Below are positions 1 through 5,467 of a DNA stretch of 5,573 bases, in pieces; within the stretch, counting starts at the first letter, position 1, and every line of letters begins with the position of its first letter. Source of the stretch: Nitrospirota bacterium (GTDB lineage Bacteria; Nitrospirota; Nitrospiria; Nitrospirales; Nitrospiraceae); contig JAHWYE010000128.1 of NCBI GenBank assembly GCA_020028195.1, forward strand, positions 1-5,573, read 5' to 3'. Both the position numbers and the translations under genes were made by a program. The notes below the pieces were generated by a model that saw only the letters and a list, made by a program, of their open reading frames with translations, was not told the origin of the DNA and searched no databases.

Positions 1-398
1 CTGATCCTATTCTGTCTGGTCGTGATGAAGGGCTCAGATTCGTTACACCGGCGTGGAGATTCACTGTCGGTGGTGTCCTTGCTGTACATCCTAAATGCCC
101 ATTCGTACTGGTTTGGTCCACCTTTACTTAACCAGTGTACGTATCCATTGCCTTCTGTGGTCGGGAAATAGAGCGTCGCCGGTTGCATCCAGACCGCTAC
201 CGTGAGTTGTCCTGTGGTGGCGATACTGAGATCGGCATGGTGTTCTACCTGGACGTAGTCGTCAATGCCATCGAACAATAGGTACACTTGCGGGGGTTCG
301 CGGTGATCGGCCAGCACCATGCTAACCCCAGTAGTAAAAGCGAGCGTGAGTATGACGATCCAGACGGCGGGACGCGAGACGTGCTTGAAAGTGTCCAT
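1..398 (-). CDS. Secreted LamG/concanavalin-like domain protein, N-terminal part (runs off window)
   Basis: Reading leftwards from an ATG at 398-396, the frame stays open for 132 codons to the window edge, so only the N-terminus is present. An AGGAG Shine-Dalgarno site (405-409) lies 6 bases before the ATG and fixes the start. Residues 1-30 form a signal peptide: a charged start (MDTFKHVSRP), a hydrophobic core (WIVILTLAFTTGVSMV) and a likely cleavage site after VLA. From about residue 38 the protein reads LLFDGIDDYVQVEHHADLSI, followed by TGQLTVAVWMQP. This is the classic opening of LamG/Laminin_G_3 jelly-roll domains (FDG-DDYV-V ... LTV-AW). Such domains bind carbohydrate or protein ligands outside the cytoplasm. 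Export and fold are well supported; ligand and full-length architecture are not visible. It is transcribed away from the transposon, whose left end lies 271 bp upstream of the start codon. No convincing promoter was found. Confidence 0.8.
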   Translation of the reverse strand, partial: MDTFKHVSRPAVWIVILTLAFTTGVSMVLADHREPPQVYLLFDGIDDYVQVEHHADLSIATTGQLTVAVWMQPATLYFPTTEGNGYVHWLSKGGPNQYEWAFRMYSKDTTDSESPRRCNESEPFITTRQNRI

Positions 399-603
399 GT
401 AGATCTCCTTTCTCTCGGTCATGACCAGTCGATATTCCTAGAAGACTATTGGCGTTCAAGCCAGATGCGTATCGCTTCCATCCTTCTTGACTCTCCAGTT
501 GTCCCGGCTATCGCGCCGTCGCGCACTGTCGGCAACCAGCCTCTATCCTTTACATGCACTTGATAAAAAACACTCCAGCCAGGACAGTGCACTAACTGTA
601 GCG
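399..603. other. Intergenic region, no gene recognised
   Basis: This stretch holds the leader of the leftward secreted-protein gene (ribosome site at 405-409). Beyond that I see no convincing gene. Short open frames on both strands lack ribosome sites and recognisable protein motifs. The leftward gene's promoter should lie here. A TTGAAC-like box followed 17 bases later by AATATC is the nearest candidate and is too weak to call. With the repeat and transposon end that follow, the non-coding interval extends to 827. Confidence 0.5.
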
Positions 604-666
604 GCTCACAAACGTAATCACCTGGACCCACAAACATCGCTCGATTCGGCTCACATTCTTTGCAAA
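604..666 (+). repeat. 63-bp flanking direct repeat, left copy
   Basis: It aligns without gaps to 5405-5467 in the same orientation, with 47 of 63 bases identical by manual count. It ends 3 bp before the left end of the transposon. Internally it contains three related sub-units starting near 604, 626 and 649, with cores CTCACAAACGT, CCCACAAACAT and CTCACATTCTT spaced 22 and 23 bp apart. It is too long and too diverged to be a target-site duplication. It lies outside the element and is in direct, not inverted, orientation, so it is unlikely to be a transposon end. I read it as half of a pre-existing tandem array. Confidence 0.8.
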
Positions 667-669
667 GAC

Positions 670-694
670 TGTGATTTACAAGGATTAATGCGAC
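670..694 (+). repeat. Left terminal inverted repeat (IRL)
   Basis: It begins TGTGATTTACAAGG and ends with AATGCGAC. Compared with the reverse complement of 5380-5404 it has 19 of 25 matches without gaps. Mismatches are at positions 4, 9, 10, 11, 14 and 17, and the final eight bases are identical. The TGT start is the hallmark of Tn7/Tn5053-superfamily ends. Confidence 0.82.
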
Positions 695-806
695 CTGGAT
701 CACGAACTATCAAACATTTGCAAGGATTCTTTACAAACAATAATGCGACTGGTAACATTCTTTGGTGCGACTGAGATAGTTTTCACACGGATTAATGCGA
801 CTGGAT
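678..806 (+). promoter_or_regulatory. Left-end array of putative TnsB-binding sites
   Basis: AATGCGAC occurs at 687-694, 742-749 and 794-801, and a variant GGTGCGAC at 764-771. The first and third copies share a longer context: ACAAGGATTAATGCGAC followed by CTGGAT at 678-700, and ACACGGATTAATGCGAC followed by TGGAT at 785-806. All read in the same direction, into the element, and the motif reappears inverted at the right end. That arrangement is how TnsB/TniA-type transposases recognise their ends. Spacings (55, 22 and 30 bp) are irregular and wider than at the right end, which is typical of the left-right asymmetry in this superfamily. Binding is inferred from repetition and position. Confidence 0.72.
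730..758 (+). promoter_or_regulatory. Putative sigma70 promoter for the tnsABC-tniQ operon
   Basis: TTTACA at 730-735 (5/6 to the -35 consensus) and TAACAT at 753-758 (4/6 to the -10) are separated by the optimal 17 bp. Transcription would begin near 765, leaving a leader of about 60 nt before tnsA. The spacer contains an AATGCGAC motif (742-749), and a variant motif (764-771) covers the expected start site. TnsB bound to the end would therefore occlude RNA polymerase, as known for the Tn7 left end. Confidence 0.45.
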
Positions 807-827
807 TGAACATAGGATTGACGCCCT

Positions 828-1490
828 ATGCCGGTTCGAAGAGTCCCCAAGAACTACCGGAGCCTCACTGGTCTGGTGTCGAACTCTCGAACACAGGCGA
901 TGACCGCATTCGAGTCCTCCCTCGAACGCGACTTTCTGCTGCTATTGGATTTTGATCCCGAGGTTGAGTATTACGAAGAGCAACCGGTCAAGATCACCTA
1001 CCCGGATGCCAGGGGGCGACACCGGACCTACACGCCAGACGTGTTGGTGCGGTATCGAATCGGTCCCTTACAGGTCCGGCCCGCCCAGACTCTCCTGTGT
1101 GAGGTCAAGTATCGCGATGACCTCCGCCAACACTGGATGGACTACCGACCCAAGTTTCGCGCCGCGCAACGCTACGCTCGGCAGCAGGGCTGGCGATTCC
1201 GTTTGGTGACCGAACGGCATGTCCGCACCCCGTATTTGGAGAATGTGAAGTTTCTTCGATCGTACCAAGCGATTTCCATCAACGCATCGTACCGAACCCG
1301 GATCCTGAACGCCTTGTTGGAGCTGGAAGAGACCGATCCGGCCAGCCTCCTGCCAGCCCTGTCCCAAGACCGCTGGCAGCAAGCCCAGATATTACCCATG
1401 TTGTGGCAGCTGATTGCGAGCCGACAGATCGGTACCGATCTGCGCCAACCGCTCACGATGCAGAGCCGGATATGGCTCAAGGAGTCTTGA
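828..1490 (+). CDS. tnsA: TnsA-like transposon endonuclease (5'-strand cleavage)
   Basis: A 220-residue protein with the N-terminal fold of Tn7 TnsA, a restriction-enzyme-like nuclease. In Tn7 TnsA works with TnsB to cut the 5' strands at the ends, so the element is fully excised. The visible motif chain is YRSLTG (10-15), FESSLERDF (28-36), EEQPVKI (50-56), TPDV (69-72) and CEVKYR (91-96). The catalytic set is probably E29 or E33, D71, E92 and K94, matching the E-D-(Q/E)-x-K pattern of the family. The remainder (about 100-220) is helical-looking and probably contacts the other Tns proteins. The ATG at 828 has only a weak AGGA ten bases upstream. A later ATG at 900 would remove the conserved YRSLTG block, so 828 is preferred. 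It is the first gene of the operon, 11 bp before tnsB. The start is less certain than the identity. Confidence 0.9.
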   Translation: MPVRRVPKNYRSLTGLVSNSRTQAMTAFESSLERDFLLLLDFDPEVEYYEEQPVKITYPDARGRHRTYTPDVLVRYRIGPLQVRPAQTLLCEVKYRDDLRQHWMDYRPKFRAAQRYARQQGWRFRLVTERHVRTPYLENVKFLRSYQAISINASYRTRILNALLELEETDPASLLPALSQDRWQQAQILPMLWQLIASRQIGTDLRQPLTMQSRIWLKES

Positions 1491-1494
1491 GGAG
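1491..1494 (+). promoter_or_regulatory. Ribosome binding site deciding the tnsB start
   Basis: GGAG lies directly after the tnsA stop codon (1488-1490) and 7 bases before the ATG at 1502. This favours 1502 over an in-frame ATG at 1403 that would overlap tnsA by 88 bases. Confidence 0.6.
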
Positions 1495-1501
1495 TCGTGG
1501 C

Positions 1502-3382
1502 ATGGATCGCCGTCTTCGGATCGAGCCCGGTGCCTGGGTCACCATCGAGGGTCGACGTTTTTGCATTCGTCAGGTCTTGGATCTGGAGACGGTCTTGGTG
1601 GGCCACACTGAGACCGGCGAAATTCAGCACGCCAAGATAAACGATCTCCAGGCCTCTGAGTCGCCCCCGGAAACGCAAACCGAGACGGCGGTCACCGAGC
1701 TCGCCGATATCGAGGACGAAGATTGGCACCGAGTCCGCGACCGGTTCGCGGCCATCCAACCGTTATTGGATGATCTGGACTGTACCCGTGAGAAGGTACG
1801 CGCCCGGGCGGAGTCCGTGGGACGGCACCCTGCCACGCTCTACCGCTGGTTACATGACTATCGGCATGGTGGCCGGCTTTCTACCCTGGTTCCGGCCAAA
1901 CGTGGGATTCGTCGTGGACACTCCCTCCTTGATCCCGAGGTGGAGACGATCCTCACCGCCACCCTCGACGAGTTTTATCTCAGCGGCCAGAAACGATCGG
2001 CGCAGCATACGTATCATGAGGTCGCACGCCGCTGCCACAACGCGGGGATCAAGCGCCCCCATCCCAACACCGTGCGCAACCGCATCAAGGCCTTGAGTGA
2101 CAAAGAGAAGCTTCGTCGCCGTGAGGGCGGCAAAGCTGTCCGGGACAAGTATGCACCGATTCAAGGAGTTTTTCCTGGCGCCAACTGGCCGCTAGCAGTG
2201 GTGCAGATCGACCACACGCCGGTGGATCTGATTCTGGTCGATGATGTGCACCGTCGTCCGGTCGGTCGGCCCTGGATCACCCTGGCGATTGATGTCTTTA
2301 GTCGGATGGTCACGGGATTTTCGGTGAGCTTTGACCCGCCGGGGGCTTTGGCGGTGGGTCTGTGTCTAGCCCATGCGATTTTGCCCAAGGACACCTGGCT
2401 GGCTCGACACGAGATTAATACGTCCTGGCCGGTCTGGGGGATCATGGATACCGTGCACGCCGATAACGCGAAAGAATTCCGCGGCAGTATGCTCCACAAG
2501 GCGTGTGAGGAATACCGCATCGATCTGCATTGGCGCCCGGTCGCGCGGCCGCACTTCGGGGGCCATATCGAACGCCTACTGGGCACGCTCAACCATGAGA
2601 TTCACACGCTGCCGGGAAGTACCTTCTCGAATCCCGTGGCCAGGGGAACCTATGATTCCGAGCAGCATGCGGCCATGACCTTGTCCGAGTTTGAGCGGTG
2701 GCTCTCGATCCTGATTGTGGAGATTTATCATCAACGTCTCCATAGTGAACTCGGCATCACGCCGCTGCAGAAGTATGAAGAGGGCATCTTTGGGACCGAC
2801 GAGCGCCCGGGACGCGGCTTGCCCGAGCGGTTATTGGATGAGACCGAGCTGCGCCTCACCTTTATGCCCTATGCCGAACGTACCGTGCAGCCCCACGGCC
2901 TTGTGATCGACGAGATTCAATACTATGACGACGTCCTCAAGCCCTGGATTCACAGTACCGATCCGCATGAGACAACGGGGAAACGCAAACGGAAGTTCAT
3001 CGTGCGCCGCGACCCGCGTGACATCAGCCGGGTCTACTTTTATGATCCGGAGCTCAAGCGGTACTTCGAAATTCCTTACCGCAATACCGTTCATCCCCCC
3101 ATCAGTGTCTGGGAGCTGCGAGAGGTGCGGCGCACGCTCAAAGAAGAAGGACGCAAGTCGGTCAACGAGGACCTGATCTTTGACGCCTACAACCGGCTAC
3201 GGGTGCTGGAAGCGGAAGCGGCCCATGAGACGAAGAAGGCACGTCGTGCGGCCCAACGGCGACGCGGACATGCTCACGTCGACCGACCTCGGCCCGAGTC
3301 GTGGACGTTGGGCCCTAACCAGCGGCTGGCTCGTGCAGAGGAGATCCAGCCCTTTGATGAGATCGAGGAACTCCATGGTTGA
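1502..3382 (+). CDS. tnsB: TnsB/TniA-type DDE transposase
   Basis: A 626-residue transposase of the retroviral-integrase/MuA superfamily. It binds the transposon ends, cleaves the 3' strands and joins them to target DNA. A small N-terminal domain (about 1-50) precedes helix-turn-helix DNA-binding regions near 96-124 (REKVRARAESVGRHPATLYRW) and 165-198. The integrase core spans about 230-370 with D237 (QIDHT), D321 (HADNAKEF) and E357 (GGHIER). The last two are separated by 35 residues, the DD(35)E pattern. A Mu-type C-terminal barrel follows (about 445-530). The tail is basic (576-588) and then acidic (PFDEIEELHG), probably the TnsC-contacting hook. All catalytic residues are present. GGAG at 1491 sets the start at 1502; upstream residues from an ATG at 1403 look like out-of-frame tnsA. 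The stop overlaps the tnsC start by 8 bp. Length and layout match TniA as closely as TnsB. Confidence 0.95.
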   Translation: MDRRLRIEPGAWVTIEGRRFCIRQVLDLETVLVGHTETGEIQHAKINDLQASESPPETQTETAVTELADIEDEDWHRVRDRFAAIQPLLDDLDCTREKVRARAESVGRHPATLYRWLHDYRHGGRLSTLVPAKRGIRRGHSLLDPEVETILTATLDEFYLSGQKRSAQHTYHEVARRCHNAGIKRPHPNTVRNRIKALSDKEKLRRREGGKAVRDKYAPIQGVFPGANWPLAVVQIDHTPVDLILVDDVHRRPVGRPWITLAIDVFSRMVTGFSVSFDPPGALAVGLCLAHAILPKDTWLARHEINTSWPVWGIMDTVHADNAKEFRGSMLHKACEEYRIDLHWRPVARPHFGGHIERLLGTLNHEIHTLPGSTFSNPVARGTYDSEQHAAMTLSEFERWLSILIVEIYHQRLHSELGITPLQKYEEGIFGTDERPGRGLPERLLDETELRLTFMPYAERTVQPHGLVIDEIQYYDDVLKPWIHSTDPHETTGKRKRKFIVRRDPRDISRVYFYDPELKRYFEIPYRNTVHPPISVWELREVRRTLKEEGRKSVNEDLIFDAYNRLRVLEAEAAHETKKARRAAQRRRGHAHVDRPRPESWTLGPNQRLARAEEIQPFDEIEELHG

Positions 3383-4271
3383 TGGGGGACATCTGAACAC
3401 CGCTGCTCGTGAGGTGCTTGACCTATCGGCGGCCGAACGCATCGACCACATTCGTCGGCCGCGCTGGATTGGCTACACCCGCGCCAAGCAGCTGCTTGAC
3501 AAGCTCGACGATCTGCTCACCCACCCCAAGACCCATCGCATGCCGAATCTGCTGATCGTGGGCGACACCAATGCCGGCAAAACCATGCTGGCCAATCGCT
3601 TTGTGCAGTTACATCCGGCTGACGACAACCCCAACGGTGACGCCGCCATCGTCGAGGTCTTGGCGATCCAGGCCCCACCCGGACCCGACGAGGGCCGATT
3701 CTATAATGCGATTTTGGAAGCCCTCTTCGCCCCGTATAATCCGCGCGAGCGCGTGGCCCAGAAGCAGGTCCAGGTGCTGCGTATCCTCAAACAGATCGGC
3801 TTGCGGATGCTCATCATCGACGAAGTGCACAACGTCCTGACCGGACCGGTGACCAAACAGCGGCAGTTTCTCAATGTGCTCAAGTACTTGGGCAACGATC
3901 TGCAGATCCCGCTCGTGGGGTTGGGAACCAAAGAGGCGCTGCGGGCGGTGCAGGCCGATCCACAGTTGGCCAATCGCTTCGAGCCGGCCGCGTTGCCGCC
4001 CTGGCAGCTGAACCAGGAGTTCCAGATGCTCCTGGCGAGCTTTGAGCGGACGTTTCCTCTGCGCAAACCGTCGCGCCTGGCCAATGAGCAGGTGGCTCGT
4101 AAGCTCTTAGCGCTGAGCGAGGGGAGCCTCGGCGAGCTGTCCGTCTTGCTCACCTCTGCTGCGGTCTACGCCGTGCACTCCGGCGCCGAGCGCATGGATG
4201 AGAAGGTTCTCGCTGCCATCGACTGGGTCCCGCCGTCGGAGCGCCGTCGCCGTGCCGAACGCCTGGTGTGA
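3375..4271 (+). CDS. tnsC: TnsC/TniB-type AAA+ ATPase, transposition regulator
   Basis: A 298-residue AAA+ ATPase that links the transposase to target DNA and activates it when ATP is bound. Walker A is GDTNAGKT (63-70), Walker B MLIIDE (145-150), a sensor-1-like strand LVGLGT (180-185), and a candidate arginine finger lies in NRFEP (R201). The C-terminal helical lid is at about 205-290. At about 300 residues it matches Tn5053 TniB and lacks the long extensions of Tn7 TnsC (about 555). The ATG at 3375 overlaps the tnsB stop as ATGGTTGA and has GAGGAA at 3365-3370, so translation is probably coupled. The frame is open from 3180, but upstream residues are arginine/serine-rich out-of-frame tnsB. 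All nucleotide-binding motifs look intact. Confidence 0.94.
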   Translation: MVDGGHLNTAAREVLDLSAAERIDHIRRPRWIGYTRAKQLLDKLDDLLTHPKTHRMPNLLIVGDTNAGKTMLANRFVQLHPADDNPNGDAAIVEVLAIQAPPGPDEGRFYNAILEALFAPYNPRERVAQKQVQVLRILKQIGLRMLIIDEVHNVLTGPVTKQRQFLNVLKYLGNDLQIPLVGLGTKEALRAVQADPQLANRFEPAALPPWQLNQEFQMLLASFERTFPLRKPSRLANEQVARKLLALSEGSLGELSVLLTSAAVYAVHSGAERMDEKVLAAIDWVPPSERRRRAERLV

Positions 4272-5355
4272 CGCGGGCTTGTCGGGACGATTCTGGCCGC
4301 TTCACTTGAAGCCCTATAACAATGAACTGCTGTCCTCCTGGCTGGTGCGCTTAAGCCGCGCCTACGGGATGGAAGCCAGTCGCTTTGGTGCCAGCATCGG
4401 CCGTTACTCGGCCTTCTGGAACCGCGACGTTGACAAAGGCCTCGATGACACTCTGCTGCAGAGCCTGATGGACCGAACCGCAACGCCACCGGCACGGGTT
4501 CTTGAGACGACCTTTTCAGGTTACCGTGGCTTTCCCATACCAGAACTTTACAGTAACGGGCTCTCCGCGTGGATACTCAGTATCGGTTTGCGTGACGGCC
4601 GCCGACATCGCCCTTGGTTACAATACTGTCCGTATTGCCTCCAGGAAGATGTTGATCCCTACTTCCGCTGCTATTGGCGACTCGTCTTTGTGACCGTCTG
4701 TGCACCGCATCATTGCCGGTTGCTGGATCGGTGCGTAGCCTGTGCCGCTCCGTGTAACATTCATCAAGTCCCACGTGATGCCGATGCCATCACCTGTTGC
4801 TACCGCTGTCAGTTCGATGCCCGCCGCTCTTGGGCGCCCGCCTTAGACCACACGGCCGGTCGTCATCGCGTCATGCAGTTTCAGACGTTGCTGGTCGAAG
4901 CCCTTCGCCAAGGCTGGTATCCCCTCTCTCAAGCGGAATCCGTTTCGACGGAAGAGTACCTGTACGTGCTGCAACAACTTGGGCGCCTCTTGATCACCCG
5001 GAGCCGCGCTCAGGAGCTGCGCCGAGGGTTCTGTGGATACCTGGGCGAACCGTATTTTGAGCCTTCTTTTCCTGCCTCTCGGGGACGAGCGCTTGAAGTC
5101 CTCTCGGTTGCTGACCGTTTCACGTTGCTGCTGCTGCTCGGTTGGTGGCTCGACGACTGGCCGGATCAGTTCGTGGCCATGTGCGCCATGGCGAGACTGA
5201 CCCGAACGGACCTCAGTAGTCATTTCTCATTCCCGCCCGATTGGTATGAGGAAGCGGTTGGGCAAGTGGCTCGCGGCCGGTTTGCGGGTATGAAATTCGC
5301 CTCATACGGCGCAGTGAGGTCCGTCGACTCTGGTGTCATGCACCAGAGTCTTTGA
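4252..5355 (+). CDS. tniQ: TniQ-family target-selection protein
   Basis: A TniQ/TnsD-family protein of about 367 residues, the adaptor that directs the TnsC-TnsB complex to a target. The N-terminal signature WPLHLKP (15-21) followed by ELLSSWLVRLSRAYG (25-39) is characteristic of TniQ. Two zinc-binding clusters follow: CPYC (126-129) with VCAPHHC (149-155) and C161/C164/C168, then CCYRC (182-186). The C-terminal half is helical, with a hydrophobic stretch (RFTLLLLLGWW, about 289-299) and no obvious DNA-binding motif. It is closer in size to Tn5053 TniQ (about 400) than to TnsD (about 500). The start is uncertain: GTG 4252 has GGAG ten bases upstream and overlaps tnsC by 20 bp; ATG 4198 overlaps by 74 bp and adds residues resembling a tnsC shadow; TTG 4279 would leave the signature intact. 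The stop is 4 bp before the first right-end transposase motif. Confidence 0.9.
   Translation: MPNAWCDAGLSGRFWPLHLKPYNNELLSSWLVRLSRAYGMEASRFGASIGRYSAFWNRDVDKGLDDTLLQSLMDRTATPPARVLETTFSGYRGFPIPELYSNGLSAWILSIGLRDGRRHRPWLQYCPYCLQEDVDPYFRCYWRLVFVTVCAPHHCRLLDRCVACAAPCNIHQVPRDADAITCCYRCQFDARRSWAPALDHTAGRHRVMQFQTLLVEALRQGWYPLSQAESVSTEEYLYVLQQLGRLLITRSRAQELRRGFCGYLGEPYFEPSFPASRGRALEVLSVADRFTLLLLLGWWLDDWPDQFVAMCAMARLTRTDLSSHFSFPPDWYEEAVGQVARGRFAGMKFASYGAVRSVDSGVMHQSL
5326..5350 (+). terminator. Hairpin at the 3' end of tniQ, possible terminator
   Basis: GACTCTGGTG (5326-5335) and its perfect complement CACCAGAGTC (5341-5350) flank a 5-base loop TCATG. The stem lies inside the last codons of tniQ. Only three T residues follow directly, with a five-T run at 5366-5370 inside the end array. 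It could stop operon transcripts before they leave the element, but the weak U-tract makes intrinsic termination uncertain. A protein-binding palindrome or mRNA-stabilising stem are alternatives. Confidence 0.4.
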
Positions 5356-5359
5356 GTCA

Positions 5360-5387
5360 GTCGCATTTTTAACGCTCGAGTCGCATT
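5360..5387 (-). promoter_or_regulatory. Right-end pair of putative TnsB-binding sites
   Basis: GTCGCATT, the reverse complement of the left-end AATGCGAC motif, occurs at 5360-5367 and 5380-5387, 20 bp apart. The outer copy is the inner end of the terminal repeat. The close 20-bp spacing, about two helical turns, contrasts with the spread-out left end. Confidence 0.72.
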
Positions 5388-5404
5388 TATTCTGAAAAAT
5401 GACA
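5380..5404 (-). repeat. Right terminal inverted repeat (IRR)
   Basis: Read inward from 5404 it begins TGTCATTTTTCAGAA and finishes with AATGCGAC, pairing 19/25 with 670-694. Its first 15 bases nearly equal the published Tn5053/Tn402 end (TGTCATTTTCAGAA) apart from one extra T. Confidence 0.85.
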
Positions 5405-5467
5405 GCCCACAAACATAATCCTTCTGGCTCGCAAACGTCCCTCGGTTCGGCCCACATTCGCTGCAAA
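5405..5467 (+). repeat. 63-bp flanking direct repeat, right copy
   Basis: It starts at the first base outside the right transposon end. It is a gap-free 47/63 match to 604-666 in the same orientation. Three sub-units start near 5405, 5427 and 5450, with cores CCCACAAACAT, CTCGCAAACGT and CCCACATTCGC spaced 22 and 23 bp, the same spacing as in the left copy. Confidence 0.8.

Larger units (their letters stand above)
670..5404 (+). mobile_element. Tn7/Tn5053-type transposon with tnsA-tnsB-tnsC-tniQ core and no cargo
   Basis: The element is bounded by 25-bp imperfect inverted repeats beginning TGT. Both ends carry inward-reading AATGCGAC motifs, and it contains only the four transposition genes. 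The right end read inward starts TGTCATTTTTCAGAA, very close to the known Tn5053/Tn402 terminus (TGTCATTTTCAGAA). No resolvase, integron, resistance, cas or other cargo gene is present: the genes fill the space between the end arrays. The five bases outside each end (AAGAC at 665-669, GCCCA at 5405-5409) do not match, so the 5-bp target duplication usual for this superfamily is missing. All four genes look intact, so the element may be active. Family placement is inferred from protein motifs and end sequence. Confidence 0.88.

Noticed and set aside
417..426. Palindrome GGTCATGACC upstream of the secreted-protein gene as an operator
   Set aside because: Several 10-bp palindromes are expected by chance in a window this size, and no second copy or promoter overlap supports it.
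597..606. Alternative outer left transposon end starting TGTAGCGG
   Set aside because: It has no inverted partner at the right side. The sequence after it repeats in direct orientation outside the right end, so it belongs to the flank.
446..703. Minus-strand small protein with a C-x2-C pattern, with a similar peptide readable from the right repeat
   Set aside because: The two peptides resemble each other only because they read the 63-bp DNA repeat. The right-hand frame is cut by a stop just upstream, there is no ribosome site, and the frame crosses the transposon end.
1403..1501. Extended tnsB start at ATG 1403
   Set aside because: It would overlap tnsA by 88 bp and add residues with no family resemblance; the GGAG at 1491 supports ATG 1502.
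3180..3374. Upstream extension of tnsC
   Set aside because: The residues are an arginine/serine-rich out-of-frame reading of tnsB; the ATG at 3375 with GAGGAA and coupling to the tnsB stop fits better.
604..5467. CRISPR array or CRISPR-associated transposon
   Set aside because: Units of about 22 bp are diverged and have no spacers, and no cas gene lies within the element.
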